A DNA stretch of 64,000 bases from Punica granatum (Eukaryota; Streptophyta; Magnoliopsida; Myrtales; Lythraceae), in the NCBI RefSeq assembly GCF_007655135.1, contig NC_045133.1, positions 27,501,845-27,565,844 on the forward strand, written 5' to 3'. Position 1 is the first letter of the stretch. Each line of letters begins with the position of its first letter. Shown one piece after another: positions 11,758 through 24,616 of this stretch. The notes under the pieces were generated by a model that was given only the letters and a program-made list of their open reading frames with translations, was not told the origin of the DNA and ran no database searches. The translations under genes were made by a program, and so were the position numbers.

Positions 11758-12027
11758 ATGAATCGTGCAACCAAAGCTTGCATTATAGTTACGCTTGGAG
11801 CCGCCATCGGGCTGAAAGAGATGGCTCTTAAGTCTAAACCGTCTGCCATGAAGCAGAACTGGGTGGCGGTTGGATCGACGAGAGCACAGATGAATCTGGG
11901 TCCCGATGCTGCTGATAATTCCAGGGATATGAGTCGACGAAGGGCGTATTCTAGGAAGGGCTTAGGTTGTGCCAGCGAGGACTCTCGACGGATGGTTCTA
12001 TACCTGAGTTGCTGGGGTCCGAATTGA
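11758..12027 (+). CDS. Wound-induced polypeptide family protein (DUF3774)
   Basis: This single-exon gene encodes 89 aa. The N-terminus (MNRATKACIIVTLGAAIGLK) has the hydrophobic segment seen in the family, and the C-terminus is the exact hallmark VLYLSCWGPN. The middle is basic and Ser/Arg-rich and poorly conserved with the copy at 1149; the CRWN...LRSLHQ block is not recognisable. It is a diverged member of the group that includes 1149 and 2423, separated from them by the VAP gene. A TATA-like box lies just upstream. Family membership is well supported by the two termini; the function is known only by analogy (wound- or immunity-responsive small protein). Confidence 0.85.
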   Translation: MNRATKACIIVTLGAAIGLKEMALKSKPSAMKQNWVAVGSTRAQMNLGPDAADNSRDMSRRRAYSRKGLGCASEDSRRMVLYLSCWGPN

Positions 12028-12332
12028 TAAGTTCTTTCTCCTGATTGTGTTTTTAGTTTAAGTATATATAGATAGCATTACAGTTTTATCCATTCAATTA
12101 TATCTAATATAGAGAAAGAGGGGCGGCTTGTTCGATCATCTTCAATATGATGTAAGAGCACATTAGGAAATCCTGTAACCATGATTGCATAACTGCTTCC
12201 TACATGATTGATTTGTACAGTCAACACAAGATTAAGAAGAAAGAAAAAATAGGAATATTCTGTACATAATGGTCAGAGGATGACCTTATATTACACACAA
12301 AAACATAAACTCGATCAGAACCACTCAAGCCA

Positions 12333-13220
12333 TTACAAATTTTCCGGCAACTTGAAGTTCTGCGACCCAAAGGTTTGATGAGAACTGTTCTGGACGAATA
12401 CCGCAATAACGCATTTACCGCTGTTAAAGCCTTCCCATAGAGGGAAATTGACCGCTCCGGAGACTGTCTTCTTTGACGAGATATCCTTAATGCTGCAGAG
12501 CTTATCGAGCTTCCTGACAACAAAGTCGTTCGATAAGACTTTCCCTTTGTTCTCTCCACTCTGACAATTGGTGATGAGTCCGTTCTCGTATAGAGCCACC
12601 ATGACATTAGCTCCATTGCTGTCCACTTTCATCCTTAGGGCTCCGGAAAGTGATACTTGTAATGTGTCCGGTGATGGCCTTTGGAAATTTGCCTAGAAAG
12701 TTTGGTATTTTGGTTAGTGAATACATACATGTACGTTATATGGCAAATTTCATCGGACGTCAAATATGAAGGTATTATTCACCTGGAATGTGGGAGCGGG
12801 GAATCTGGGTGCGGAGGTAATCGACGCCAACAGCGCTTCCTGGTCGGTCCCTGTGCAGTGGGCCCTGCCCTGGACCACCACCTGCGGTGTGAACATAGTG
12901 TCGAGCCCGAGGGCCTCAACATATGTCTTCTGCCGGACGGTGGATAGGCTGGATCCGAACGGGTCCTTCCATCCCATGTAATCCCAGTAATCAACATGGT
13001 GGGCCAGCAGGATCAGAGGGATCCCAAGCTCAAAGTCTCCCCTCCCAAGCCGGGACGCGAGCAGCTCGGCCTCCGGTGAGGTGGCGCAACCCTGTGATGT
13101 GAACAGCTCCACCACCACCGCCCCTCCCTGCCTCTGCTCCTCTGCCTCCACATCCGCCATCGCATTGATCTTTTCAGACGACGATGGTTTCACTAAACAG
13201 GATAGGAGACGTGGTGCCAT
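12333..13220 (-). CDS. DUF1223 (thioredoxin-like fold) protein
   Basis: Two exons, 12783-13220 and 12333-12692, give 265 aa; the intron is GT-AG, phase 0. After a short basic N-terminus comes VVVELFTSQGCATSPEAELL, the start of the DUF1223 domain, then IPLILLAHHVDYWDYMGWKD, TPQVVVQGRA and a C-terminal beta-rich half. Bacterial relatives usually have GCSSCPPAD at the first motif. Here the second Cys is Ser (GCATSPEAE), so a CxxC redox centre is absent. The Met at 13220 is chosen over the one at 13265 because it gives MAPRLLSCL, an N-terminus like that I recall for plant homologues; the upstream Met adds 15 residues. No function is established for the plant proteins. Confidence 0.87.
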
Positions 13221-13265
13221 TGTCTCGTGCCTGTTGTCTCGTCTCCCGTCTCTTGCGCGGATCAA

Positions 13266-15400
13266 TCCCGATAAGATGGCCGAGAGGGGTAAGAAGAGAG
13301 GAGGGGAAAAATATGGTGAATGGATGGGAAGGCTGAGAAGTGGGGGCGAGGAGACAAAGGTGGCGAAGTCGAAGGAGGTCTGGTCGTGAGACCTTGAAGG
13401 ATTGACTTAGGTGGTCTCTGACAATCTCACGTTTCCTTCATGCATGGTGAATTTCAATATCACCCCCAAAAATTCGTAATCTGCCTCGATTTAAACCCCA
13501 AATAGCCTCAGCTGCTTTCCTTCATGGGGATCGATGTTTATCGTTCAGACATTCACTGTTCGTTGACCCGTTGCTTGTCATCGATTGGTTAGATTGTCTA
13601 ATTAGGGATGGAGGAGTTTGATCCATAAGAAACAAACGGTCAGTGGGGGAATAGCAACGTATCCCCAACACGTTCCGCCGTCCGTCCCCGTTATGGAGCT
13701 CTCCTATTCGGAAGGTTTTTCTTTGGAGAATTTTCTATATATTGGATACATTAATGAGCAAAGCAAGCTTCGTATATTATCAAGAAAACTCTCAAACCAC
13801 GCGTCGTTTTGTAGCATGCCTATCTTAATAAGCTCAAGTTTTTTTTTTTTTGGGTGAATATAACCTCGAGTTTTGGTATCATAAAATAGTCATTAATTAT
13901 TGATTACCTGAAATATTAGTCATTATGTAACTTGAAAAAAAAAGTCATTATGGAACCAACTAGCTCAATAGTTCATTAGTAATTGGACATAATGCTAGTT
14001 TCCTTCGACTTGTGTGGTTGAAGTAACTTGCTGTGGTAGTATCTTGCTCTTGAGCTCGTCTTGCGGTCTAGTGGCAGCACAAAACTTTACCGTTCTTATA
14101 TATACGCTAGTTTTAGCTCTAACCGGACATTTCCATAAGACGGAATGACATATATAATGCTTGTATACATTCTTTCATTTTTTTTCTTCCTATTATACAA
14201 AGTTAAAAGTCGAAGCATGAAAGTTCACAAGGTCATTAAAACAGAAGCTCATAAATTATGTAAGCCATGTCCATGACTAGCAGAGACAGAGAGTTTGAGC
14301 CTAATGGAACATATATACTATTTCATGCTCCTGTATCTGAATACCTTGATTCAATAAGCCAAGATTCACTTAATCATGCATTGATTCGACTTGAACCTAC
14401 TTTAGTATCAACAGTATATTGGAGAGCAAATGTGATCCACGTACAACATTCTCCCGAAAAGCATATGTCCAAACTATCTGTCACTTTCGACCGACTACGA
14501 GAGTATTGTCCTAAATGAACGGCCAAATGAATCCGAACGATTAAGTAAATTTTCACGCGAAATTTTCTGGCACAAGACGAGCCACCCCAACCCCCTCCTA
14601 TTCTTAAATATATGCCCGACAAGATTTTCCGTTTAATCCAAACGATCCCTCTGCTACCGTCCACACCACGTGGCGGAATCCTACTGACAAACCCACAGGA
14701 TCCCTCCACCTGTCGGGGATAAACCTGGCCCACAGCCATTTTATCCTCTCAATCCCTCTTTATTTTACATGACAAGGCCTCGTTTGGCATTTGGCTCAAG
14801 CATCCCCTGCAATTTGGATCCCGAGTGCCGTCCTTCCTTACCACCGCCTGCAAATATCCACCCAAACCGACTGCGCAACTCAATTTCAACCGTTCACTGA
14901 CCATAAAATGGTCCACCTCGGCTAGTCGGTGGTGGCGTGGCGTATTTCGATGTTTGCAGTGACATCAATTTTATAAAATAATTACACGTTCAAAACTCTA
15001 CAAGATAATATTATCTTATCATGTGTAATATACGTACATGCTTGATTCTGTAATACAAAAATTTATCCTTGATATGCATGGATGGAACAAAGTAAGGTTA
15101 ACTCGGGAATACTATTACATTTTTTTTTTCTTTTTTTTCATTTCATCAATATGGTGCGATGTCTTCGTTTTTCTTTTTTTTCATTTCATCAATGTGGTGT
15201 GATGTCATCGAAGACCAACTATTGGATATTCGCCTTATTCCAATGGATGAGCGCTGCGGACCACACATTTAGGATCCTGAATTGCGTGGCTAACCCACCA
15301 GCATACCAGCCCGTTCTAATATATACACTACAAGCCCCCACGACTCCATATATATAAATTACTTATCTTCCTCAACAAATAGACCACCACAAGTCCACAG
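13266..15400. other. Intergenic DNA between divergent DUF1223 and LC8 genes
   Basis: This region holds the promoters of both divergently transcribed genes. Reading frames at 13618-13857 and 14267-14518 show no family signature. A short duplicated T-rich sequence (TTTCATTTCATCAATRTGGTG) occurs around 15130-15200. Confidence 0.4.
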
Positions 15401-15413
15401 CTAGTAGTTCATG

Positions 15414-15423
15414 TATAAATAAA
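15414..15423 (+). promoter_or_regulatory. Putative TATA box of the LC8 gene
   Basis: TATAAATAAA lies about 110 bp upstream of the ATG at 15532. Positional inference. Confidence 0.55.
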
Positions 15424-15531
15424 GCTCTCGAGTTTCAACTGTATCGATATATTGAGATTGGCTTGATCTGGTAGGGTGAGAGAGTTACTGGTTAACAGAA
15501 AGTAATAGTTTCATCCTTTTTCCCAAGAAAA

Positions 15532-16015
15532 ATGCTGGAAGGGAAGGCAGTGATAGGGGAGACGGACATGCTGCAGAACATGCAGCAGGTTGCACTCGAC
15601 TTGGCTGCTAAGGCGCTCGACTACTTTGACGTCACCGAAGCCACTGACATCGCCCGCTTCATCAAGAAGGTATCGACTCATTTACTCCTGACTGACTCAG
15701 GTTCACCAATATATTATCATAAACAGCATGTCCTCGTTCTCCAAGTGCAAACTTTTAATAACCTCACACTGTGTACATCATATATGGATTAAGATGTCTG
15801 ATACGGATCGTGTTCTCATGCAGGAATTTGACAGAGCATATGGGCCGGGGTGGCAGTGTATCGCGGGGACAGATTTCGGGTCATTCGTGACCCATTGCTC
15901 TGGCTGTTTTATATACTTTTGCGTTGGGAGCCTTGCGATTTTGCTCTTCAGGGGCTCAGCGGGATCAGATGCTGAGGCAACTCAATTCTCTACCTTGGAG
16001 GCAATTAAAGCATAG
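15532..16015 (+). CDS. Dynein light chain LC8-type family protein
   Basis: Two exons, 15532-15669 and 15824-16015, are joined at phase 0 and give 109 aa. The sequence has the LC8 core: MQQVALDLAAKALDYFDVTE, IARFIKKEFDRAYGPGWQCI and the beta-strand segment GTDFGSFVTHCSGCFIYFCV. It continues into SLAILLFRGSAG and a short acidic tail. The intron falls between KK and EFDR, the usual place in LC8 genes. In animals LC8 is a homodimeric hub in dynein and many other complexes; plants lack cytoplasmic dynein, so a general dimerisation-hub role is more likely. A TATAAATA box lies upstream. Confidence 0.92.
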
Positions 16016-17200
16016 ATATTCAATATAAAGTTCTTCTCCCCCCTCCCCTTCTAGCTTTTCACTACTTTCCATCAACATAGACTCGAAAGGATATGAAAAA
16101 AACATCTGTTCAGTTGTTCGATGTGGTTCTTCTGCTCGTATTTGTTCCAAGCAGAGACCTTGTTAAATCGAAACAATGGCACTTTTGGTCGAGTTGATTC
16201 CTTATCCCTCTTTTTTATTTTTATTTTTATGTTTTGGCACGACATACTTGTTTCTGTATATATACTATATGCATGTAATTACTGCATTTTTCATGTTATT
16301 TTTCCCGTTTTCTCTCGTCCTATTATTTCTTTCTCTGCGCTAAGGGTAACCGTGTTATGTACCGATGACATAGGAGCAGCAAGCATTGCTCGCGAGAATC
16401 TATAGTGGTGAGCTTGAGTAGCTTGCAGGTCGGCTCATCTCGTTGTTAATGAAACTGATAATATACTTATTGCATAAAATTATTTGCACTCGAGTTGATT
16501 AGCTGCTGAATCAGTTGGAATTCATCGATAATTCATGCATTAATAACAACGCTGCTATATTTTTGGAACTGATTTATTTATCAGAAAGTATGATGACTAA
16601 CTTTTGTTGAGCTCGCGTAACATGAAAATTTAACCAAGATAAATAATACCAACAGTTCGAACAAGCGCAACTCAAAAAATTTACAGAGGAATATGCTTTA
16701 AAATGCAACTAATTTCAGGATTAATGCTCATATACATATATAAGCATTCACCGTATTTAAATTTATAAAAAAATTATACAAGGATCTTTTTTCCCATTTT
16801 TCTTTGGTAATATTTACCCCACCCTCCTCCTCCTCATTTTATCACGTTCAATATAAATTTTTTATCAGTTGCAAGATTAATCATTATTCATATATTGAAT
16901 ATATATATAATGCACCATATAAAAATATATGAGCCAACCGTAGGCTTATTTTCGGCGGTCCAACACATCATAAAGGATCCACTAACGGCCCAAAAGGAAA
17001 ATGTGAGGCGAGAACGGATGTAAGGTGACGACAGAAATTGCCATGCCGCGACGAGCCATGGTGCGTACTGTCCACGCGCTTTTGAAATTCCCCGCCACCT
17101 CCTTCTCTCCTGCTTCGTCTCCCAGTCCCGGACATAGCCCGGTACGTCTCTGACCGCTTAAACCCCACTCCCCAGTCTCGGCTATACGGCCATTAGAAGG
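16016..17200. other. Spacer before MRE11
   Basis: This contains the LC8 3' flank and an AT-rich block, then from about 16940 the GC-richer likely promoter and 5' UTR of MRE11. No separate gene is seen. Confidence 0.4.
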
Positions 17201-17625
17201 AGACAGAGTATCCAGTCGCTTCCGAGCTCTCGATGATAAGTAAAAGATCACTTGCAGTGGCCGGCTGCGTCGAATCAGCTCCGTCGATGGTGCCTCTGCT
17301 TCTTTCTTCCGGGAGAAGCTTCTGAGAAATTTGAGCTACTGCGGCAATACCATTTCGCCCTCACTCCCTGCACTAACAGCTTGTGCGTCGTCCAAATTCT
17401 GAAAACTTTGTTCTTTTGGTCATTCTACATGCAGACCATCTTCTAGGGTTTAAGCGCATCAGTCTGTATTTTTTCTGAAATAGTTTAAGCATTTGAAATG
17501 AGTTGTTCATATTCCTGCATTCTGTTCTTTTCTGATTAATAAGATTATCTAATTTCAACGTCTTTGATTGATGCAGTTAATTGCAGTAACTTTTAAGCTA
17601 TGTAAGTGGATTTGTCTTTGTCAAC

Positions 17626-20600
17626 ATGGCTGATTCATCAAGGTATTAGCTATGTTTGTCCTGTTACTTGTGTGTTTTCTGAACTCTTAAATTGCATAAA
17701 TTTGTTGGATAGCTATTTGTTTTGCATAAATAATTCGGGAAACCGGGTTGATGTTTGAGTAGCATTTGGGTTTTGTATCCGTGTGGCATATGGTTTCTTT
17801 ACTAAATTCTCAAATTATGTTCATGCTCTAGAGAGGATGTTGGAAACACGCTTCGGATACTTGTCGCAACAGACATTCATCTGGGCTATATGGAGAAAGA
17901 TGAAGTGAGGCGTCATGATTCTTTCCAGGCGTTCGAGGAGATCTGTTCAATAGCACAGAAAAAGCAGGTGATCCTCTATTTCTGGATCATGTTAGTGGAA
18001 GATCTCTTTTTTATTACCACCTCACTTTATCACGCTTAATGATTAGGCGTTCCCTTATTCTTGACATCTTAACCAGGAAATTATTAATGCTTTGTAATCA
18101 GATGAGGCGATGCAATTTTTGAACTAGAATTGAAATTTACTTTTGCTGATATCAGGTGGACTTTTTACTCCTGGGTGGTGATCTTTTCCATGAGAATAAG
18201 CCATCAAGGTCGACACTGGTAAAGACTATTGAGATTCTTCGTCGGTATTGCCTCAATGATCATCCAGTTCAATTCCAGGTTGTTAGTGACCAGACGATGA
18301 ACTTTCAAAACATGTAATACTCTTTCTCCACTTGACCACTTATTTGTGTATTCTGGTTACTAGCTTTGTTTAGGTGGCTCTGTTTTTCCTCCTGACTCTT
18401 TATACAAACACCATGAAGCAATGTGTGTCATATTTTCCGTGTAATAGGTGGTTGACTTTTTCCTCCATTTGAGGAACTAGAGCTGTATGTCCTAATGCAA
18501 CATATCCATATTGCAACTACATTTTATCATTTGTAGGGGTTAAGTTGGGGGCCCGCGTTGCCCTGCAATTTTGCTGCTTTGCTTCAGTTTTGACTCTGGA
18601 TGTGTGCTTGTCATCTTTAATTATTGAGTAAAGCACCAACACTTATATATATATATATATATATATAAATGCAACTACTTTTTGTCGTTCATGTTGCGGA
18701 GATGATAGTCTTTTCGTACCATACTTACTGATCTATTTGTTAATTTCAAAAAGGTATCCTAGTCATATCGTATAACAGAGAAGCATTTCTTTTTTCCTGT
18801 CAGATTTGGTCATGTAAATTATGAAGACCCTCACTTCAATGTTGGCTTGCCGGTATTCAGTATTCATGGAAATCATGATGACCCTGCTGGAGTGGTATGG
18901 TAAAATGTCTATTTGTTCCATACCTGCTTCACTCAGATCAAGTGTGGTCTGATAGGTGAAGCTTTATGAAAAACCAAATTATGTCTTGATCTTTCCCTAT
19001 AATTAAACATTGAAGAGCATGTCTTTCCCTGAAAAGTCTGGTTTGATATAGGACTGATGTTACTTCTGTTGCTACTGGTGTCAGGACAACCTTTCTGCAA
19101 TTGACATTCTGTCTGCCTGCAATCTTGTGAACTACTTCGGTAAAATGGTTCTTGGTGGTTCGGGCGTCGGGCAGATTACTCTTTGCCCTATCCTTATCAG
19201 GAAGGTCAGTAAAGTTAATTCTTGGATGCTTGCAGCTTTTTTACTAGCTTCAATATTATTCCATACGATAATTGAGGGTTGTGCAGGGTTCAACAGCTGT
19301 AGCCCTGTATGGTCTCGGGAACATCAGAGATGAACGTCTCAATAGAATGTTTCAGGTTCATAAATTTATATTAATTAACTTTCCTTTTGATATTTAAGAT
19401 TTTCATTTTGAAGATTGTTATTAGCTACTTATGTTGTTGCCTTTTCCCTTTCAAGACACCTCATGCTGTACAATGGATGCGTCCTGAAGCTCAAGAAGGC
19501 TGTCAAGTGTCAGATTGGTTTAACATTCTTGTTCTTCATCAGAACAGGTGCTGCATCATCTAGTTTAGTGACTACATTGAAGCATATTGGAAAGAGTGAA
19601 TGATCTTTATCCCAGTTTTCTAAGTTTGTATCTGCTCTCGCTGGCAAGTCGGTGTAGATTATAGTATGAATACTTGCTATGTGATATTTGTCCTGCAGGG
19701 TGAAAACAAATCCTAAGAATGCAATAAATGAGCATTTCTTGCCGCGCTTCTTGGATTTCATAGTTTGGGGCCATGAGCATGAATGTCTTGTTGACCCACA
19801 GGTATAATTGAGTAAATTTACTTCTGTAAGCTAGTTTCAGTCAAATGTTGATCGCAGATGTGGTTTTTGTTGCAACAGGAAGTCCCTGGGATGGGCTTTC
19901 ACATCACACAACCAGGTTCATCTATTGCCACATCATTGATTGATGGAGAATCTAAGCCAAAGCATGTCCTTCTTTTAGAAATTAAGGTTATTAAGCTTGC
20001 ATAGATTTCATTTCTCCTAGATTGCAGAATATTTACTCCATTTTACATGTCTCTACATATTTTCCACTGTTTAAATGGACTCACACATTGAATCATTTGC
20101 AGGGCAATCAATATCGGCCCACCAAGGTTCCGTTGATGTCGATAAGGCCTTTCGAATACACTGAGGTGATAAGCATGGTATTCTTACATTCATCTTTTGA
20201 GAAAACTTGTGTTAAAAAACATTGCTTTTATGTTTCAGGTTGTGTTGAAGGATGTAGCAGACATTGATCCCAATGATCAGAACTCTATTCTTGATCACTT
20301 AGACAAAGTGGTATGTCTCAGTCATTTGCTAGAAGTAAATTATGATCAATTTTACTATCCAATTGCTTTTCATTTTTTCTGGTCATTTTGCTGTCAATGC
20401 TGCTATTTTGTTGGCTGGTATAGTAAACCTTTCGTATGGAACATCTACAGGTTAGAAATCTGATTGAAAAGTCAAGCAAGACAAACGGGAATAGGTCAGA
20501 GCCGAAGCTTCCATTAATTCGGATAAAGGTACTTCACTACCAGTTTGGTATACTGTCTTCCCCTTATACTCAAAGATAAAGATTGCGAATGTTTGGCAGG

Positions 20601-23600
20601 CTTCAGATTGTTGCTTGTTTTAGTTCGCTCTACTGAAGTATTACATCCGTTAATTTCAAAATTCTTGTGCTTCCACTGATATTGTTTTGGAACTTCAATT
20701 CTTCATGATATGGTATCTTGACCACAAGTCTCTTGAGCTGCTTGGTGGAAGAAAGTTTAATGCTTGGTTAACATGGCAGGTAGATTACTCTGGATTTATG
20801 ACAATAAATCCTCAGAGATTTGGACAGAAGTATGTAGGCAAGGTAAATTCACTAAAAAGAAATCCCAGTGTCTTGAGCTTCGTATTGGGAGAGTTGAGGA
20901 ATTATTGATGACCTTGTAGGTGGCAAACCCTCAAGACATTCTAATATTCTCAAAGGCTTCTAGAAAGACTCGCAGTGAAGGTAAATCAGATCTCGTGATG
21001 ATTGTCAATTTATGCTCCTTCGAATATACTTTGGCAATGTGAATTGGTCGTCGAGCATAAAAAAATCCAGGCCCCGAACCCAATAAGTTGCCAAAAATGA
21101 AAGAAATTTCATTTCAGGAGATAAAAATTATCTTAATATCTGATCAAATCATATTAATATGGTTCAAGAGAATATATTGCCTCGATATGATGATCTGGCA
21201 TGAAACCCAACAATTTTGTCATAGGTTGTTGAGGCTCATTATATTGTATGTTAATAACATGTGGAGATGGGAGGCTGAAGGAGTCATTTGCAGCTTAAGT
21301 GGCAGGCACAGTTGATATGAATATCATCTTATTGAAAAGTAGGCTACAAAGACCTATGCTATGTGCACGCATTTCTTCTCTTAATTTGAATATTTACTGT
21401 TTACTTTGATTTAGCTATTGACACTCGTATTTAAATTGAATCACTTAGCATAAGGATGGAGCTCGTGAGTATCTCAAGCACCGTACTTGAAAATTTCTCT
21501 ATTCTTTTCTTGGACATATTCTGGCAGGTTTTTCACCTCAGTTTTCCTAAAATGGCAGCTAAGATTGATGAACCTGAACGGCTTCGCCCGGAAGAGTTAA
21601 ATCAACAAAACATTGAGGCACTGGTTGCAGAGAACAATCTGGTACTTGAGCTGCCACTTTCCTTCCAGCAATTTTATACATAATAGATACCAATGCTTTT
21701 GACTTCATTCTTTGTTTTAATTATTATTATACTTTTATTCTTTTTATTTTTTATGATTAGCTTAGTTGGCTGTGATTCTACTAGTCATCTATATGGATGA
21801 GTCACCAGCGGAAATTTGACTGACGCAGTGAAATTACTGATCCATATATCTGAAGTTCATCTATGCTCTATATACATGTTTCTAATGGGGCATAATATCT
21901 TGCAGAAAATGGAGATCCTTCCGGTCAATGATTTGGACAACGCTTTGCATGATTTTGTGAACAAGGATGATAAAATGGCATTCTTTTCTTGTGTCCGGCA
22001 AAATCTTGTGGAAACTCGTGTACGTATTATCTATGGTTACTCTAGAAGACAAGGGAGATGCCAACACTTTCTCTGTTTCACTTTGTAAATCATAAGTGGC
22101 TCTTCAATCTGACATAGCCTGGGCCATAATGAAATGTTTCCTTAGGATTCTATAGCATTTAGCGCTAGTACTATAGTGCTAAAAAGAGTGATGCCCCCGG
22201 TTACATTTTTTTCATGTTCTTCCTATGTAATTGCGTTGTTAGAGTGCTGAATTTTCTGTTTTGCTCTTGCTTATCTAAAATGCAGAACAAAATTGCTCGG
22301 GACTCAGATGTGATGAAGTGCGAAGAGGAGGATTTAATTCTTAAAGTTGGAGAAAGCTTGGAGGCAAGAATTTAAGTTTTTTTTTTTTTTCCTCTTTATT
22401 ACAGTTCAGCTCTTGTATATTTTACATCAGCTATATCTTTAGTTTGCCTGGGAATTCTCTATATCTGCTGAGGCTCTTGCAATCACTCTTATACTGTTGT
22501 TTTGAGGAATGAGGATGAGGTAGGACTAGTGCTTTGATATTGATTAATAAATTAGCTGTTAGATGAATGCCCTGAGTTAGGGAACAGGCCCTCAAGATTC
22601 AGAGACAATCAAAACGAATGTCAGTAAAGTCTATCAGAAGTAACAACCTACGATTCCTTGTTTTGTACTTTTCTTGTCCTGGATTCTGTTTCCCTTTGTT
22701 TGACAGAGAAGCTTAAGAAAAAATTGTGTCTTTACGGGACATTGACACATTGTCAGAGACAACTGGCTTGAGACTTGTATTTGAACATTATATGATAATG
22801 TCATCAACATGTTCAATTTCTTAGGAACGTGTCAAGGAAAGGTCTCTGCGCTCCAGTGATACCCCACTTGGCGCATCAATTGAACAACAGTCTTCAGGGG
22901 TAATTCCTGTTTCTCTTGTTGTGTGAAAAGATATTTTTCATATATCTGTTAATATCCTGAGCCACCAAGTGAAGTAAAAGGTTAGCTTCTGCATTAATTT
23001 GATCTGTTAGGCCACGAGAAATAGAGGCACCGCGGGGGCTGCAAGTGCTGTTTCCTTCAGCGATGATGAGGACATAGCGGAGATATCTGCCTCAAAATCA
23101 GTCACCAGAGGCAGGAAAGGATCGGCAGCGGCTGCTACCACTCGGTCTTATCGCGGTGCTGCAGAACCTTCAAAAGGCAAAACATCCACAAGAGGAAGAG
23201 GTAGGGGCAGAGGATCGGCTAACTTGAAGCAGACAACCCTTGATTCCGCCTTGGGGTTTCGCCATACTGATAGGTAATTCTTCTTGTCTATCCAGTTCCT
23301 GAGTGTCTCTGAATTTTTGCCTTTTCCTTTTCTAAATTAGCCTTAGTATTATTTTTCTGAGGCAATAAAAAAATTGAGGCAATTCATATTAGTCTTACAT
23401 GAGCTATTTACAGCTTATCTGCAAGAGCTGCTGCTGGTAGTCTTGCTGATGCCACGGAGAACATGGATTCTGTTTCTAGTGAAGAAACAGGGAGAAATTC
23501 GATTAATGATGTCGAGGATAGCTCGGTGAGAAATCTTAACATTCCTGTCCAGGACTTGGCATTTATTGTTCTCAAACTCCCAGAAATATTACTTCACTTA

Positions 23601-23959
23601 TCAGATGGGCATCTAATTGGCATTGCTGTGACATCTTTCAACAGGAAGGTGATGAGACTCCTCGAGGAAAAGGGTGCAAACGAGCTGCTCCAAGAGGGAG
23701 AGGCAGAGGCAGAGGCACGACAGCATCTTCCAAGCGGGGTCGGAAATCAGATAATTCTTCTGTTCATAGACTACTTATGACTCATGATGACGACGACGAC
23801 GACGAAGATGGCGGAACAAAGAAATTGAACAAGTCTCAAACTCGGGTAGGCAGTTCAGCCTGGCATTCTTTTTGTAGTACATTTTCTCTCATTGCTGAAA
23901 CTTCACCGAGTTTTACACCATCACAGGTAACAAGGAATTATGGTGCACTGAGAAGGTGA
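17626..23959 (+). CDS. MRE11: Double-strand-break repair nuclease MRE11
   Basis: Twenty-two exons are reconstructed: 17626-17642, 17832-17967, 18156-18313, 18804-18894, 19085-19204, 19287-19355, 19456-19547, 19699-19801, 19879-19986, 20103-20165, 20239-20310, 20451-20528, 20780-20842, 20930-20980, 21559-21641, 21906-22019, 22286-22363, 22825-22909, 23011-23273, 23414-23525, 23645-23845 and 23927-23959. They total 2190 nt and 729 aa, close to the roughly 720 aa of Arabidopsis MRE11. Calcineurin-like phosphoesterase motifs are intact: TDIH (19-22), GGDLF (58-62), GNHDD (126-130) and WGHEHE (251-256). The Mre11 DNA-binding region follows, and the C-terminus has RGRGRGRG and [10 protein letters not shown] stretches. 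MRE11 is the nuclease of the MRE11-RAD50-NBS1 complex, which senses and resects double-strand breaks in repair, meiosis and telomere maintenance. The intron after exon 17 is GC-AG (22364-22824). All other introns are GT-AG and the frame is unbroken. Confidence 0.96.
18641..18667. repeat. (TA)n microsatellite in MRE11 intron 3
   Basis: A TA dinucleotide run of about 12 units within the intron between exons 3 and 4. Confidence 0.8.
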
Positions 23960-24616
23960 ACGCTCACCTGTCTCCTCGCTTCTTTGCTTGCTCCTATCAG
24001 CTCTCTGTGATCGGAACGAACTGTCTGTTCAACTAATTCCCAATCCTTTTTTTCTTATATATAGTTTAATTAGTTAGGTGATGAGACAGCCATGTTTGTT
24101 TGAGGGTTCTGAAATCTATGAATTTTGGAGGCATTGCTGTAATTTTTCGTTGAGCATCGGGTCGGTACCCGACTATCCATTAGTAATGATAAAATCTGTC
24201 GTTATGTATAGAGAAAAAAAGCAAGATTCATGATGGAGCAGCATCGTTCACCCATAGCTCCAAAAAAAAAAAAAAAAAATTCTTGTCATGTACTCATCAA
24301 AATTATTCTATTTCTACCGAAAAAAATTATTCTATTTCTCTGTTACTGATGGAAAGATGATTTAATTTGAGGGAAAACTTGAAATTAGACTGCCGGTTTG
24401 ATCTTAAGGGGGTTCAGCCCAATAGTAATATGATAGAGGGCCTGGCCCAGTATGACTTCATAAACTTGACACGGCCCAATTCCTGAAAAGGGGCCAGCCG
24501 CAGCGCTTGCCGCCATAAGGAGTTGGGTACCGTACCTCTCCTTCTTCCGTTGCCCGCTGCTGCAATAGCAAAACAAGCGAAGGTAGGGTTCCTCTCGGTA
24601 GCTTCACTCTGCGGCC
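23960..24616. other. Spacer between MRE11 and the next gene
   Basis: This holds the MRE11 3' UTR region, an A-run near 24260-24278 and the promoter of the gene at 24617. No further gene is seen. Confidence 0.4.

Noticed and set aside
14267..14518. 83-codon plus-strand reading frame
   Set aside because: No family signature, no promoter elements or splice context, and composition like the surrounding spacer.
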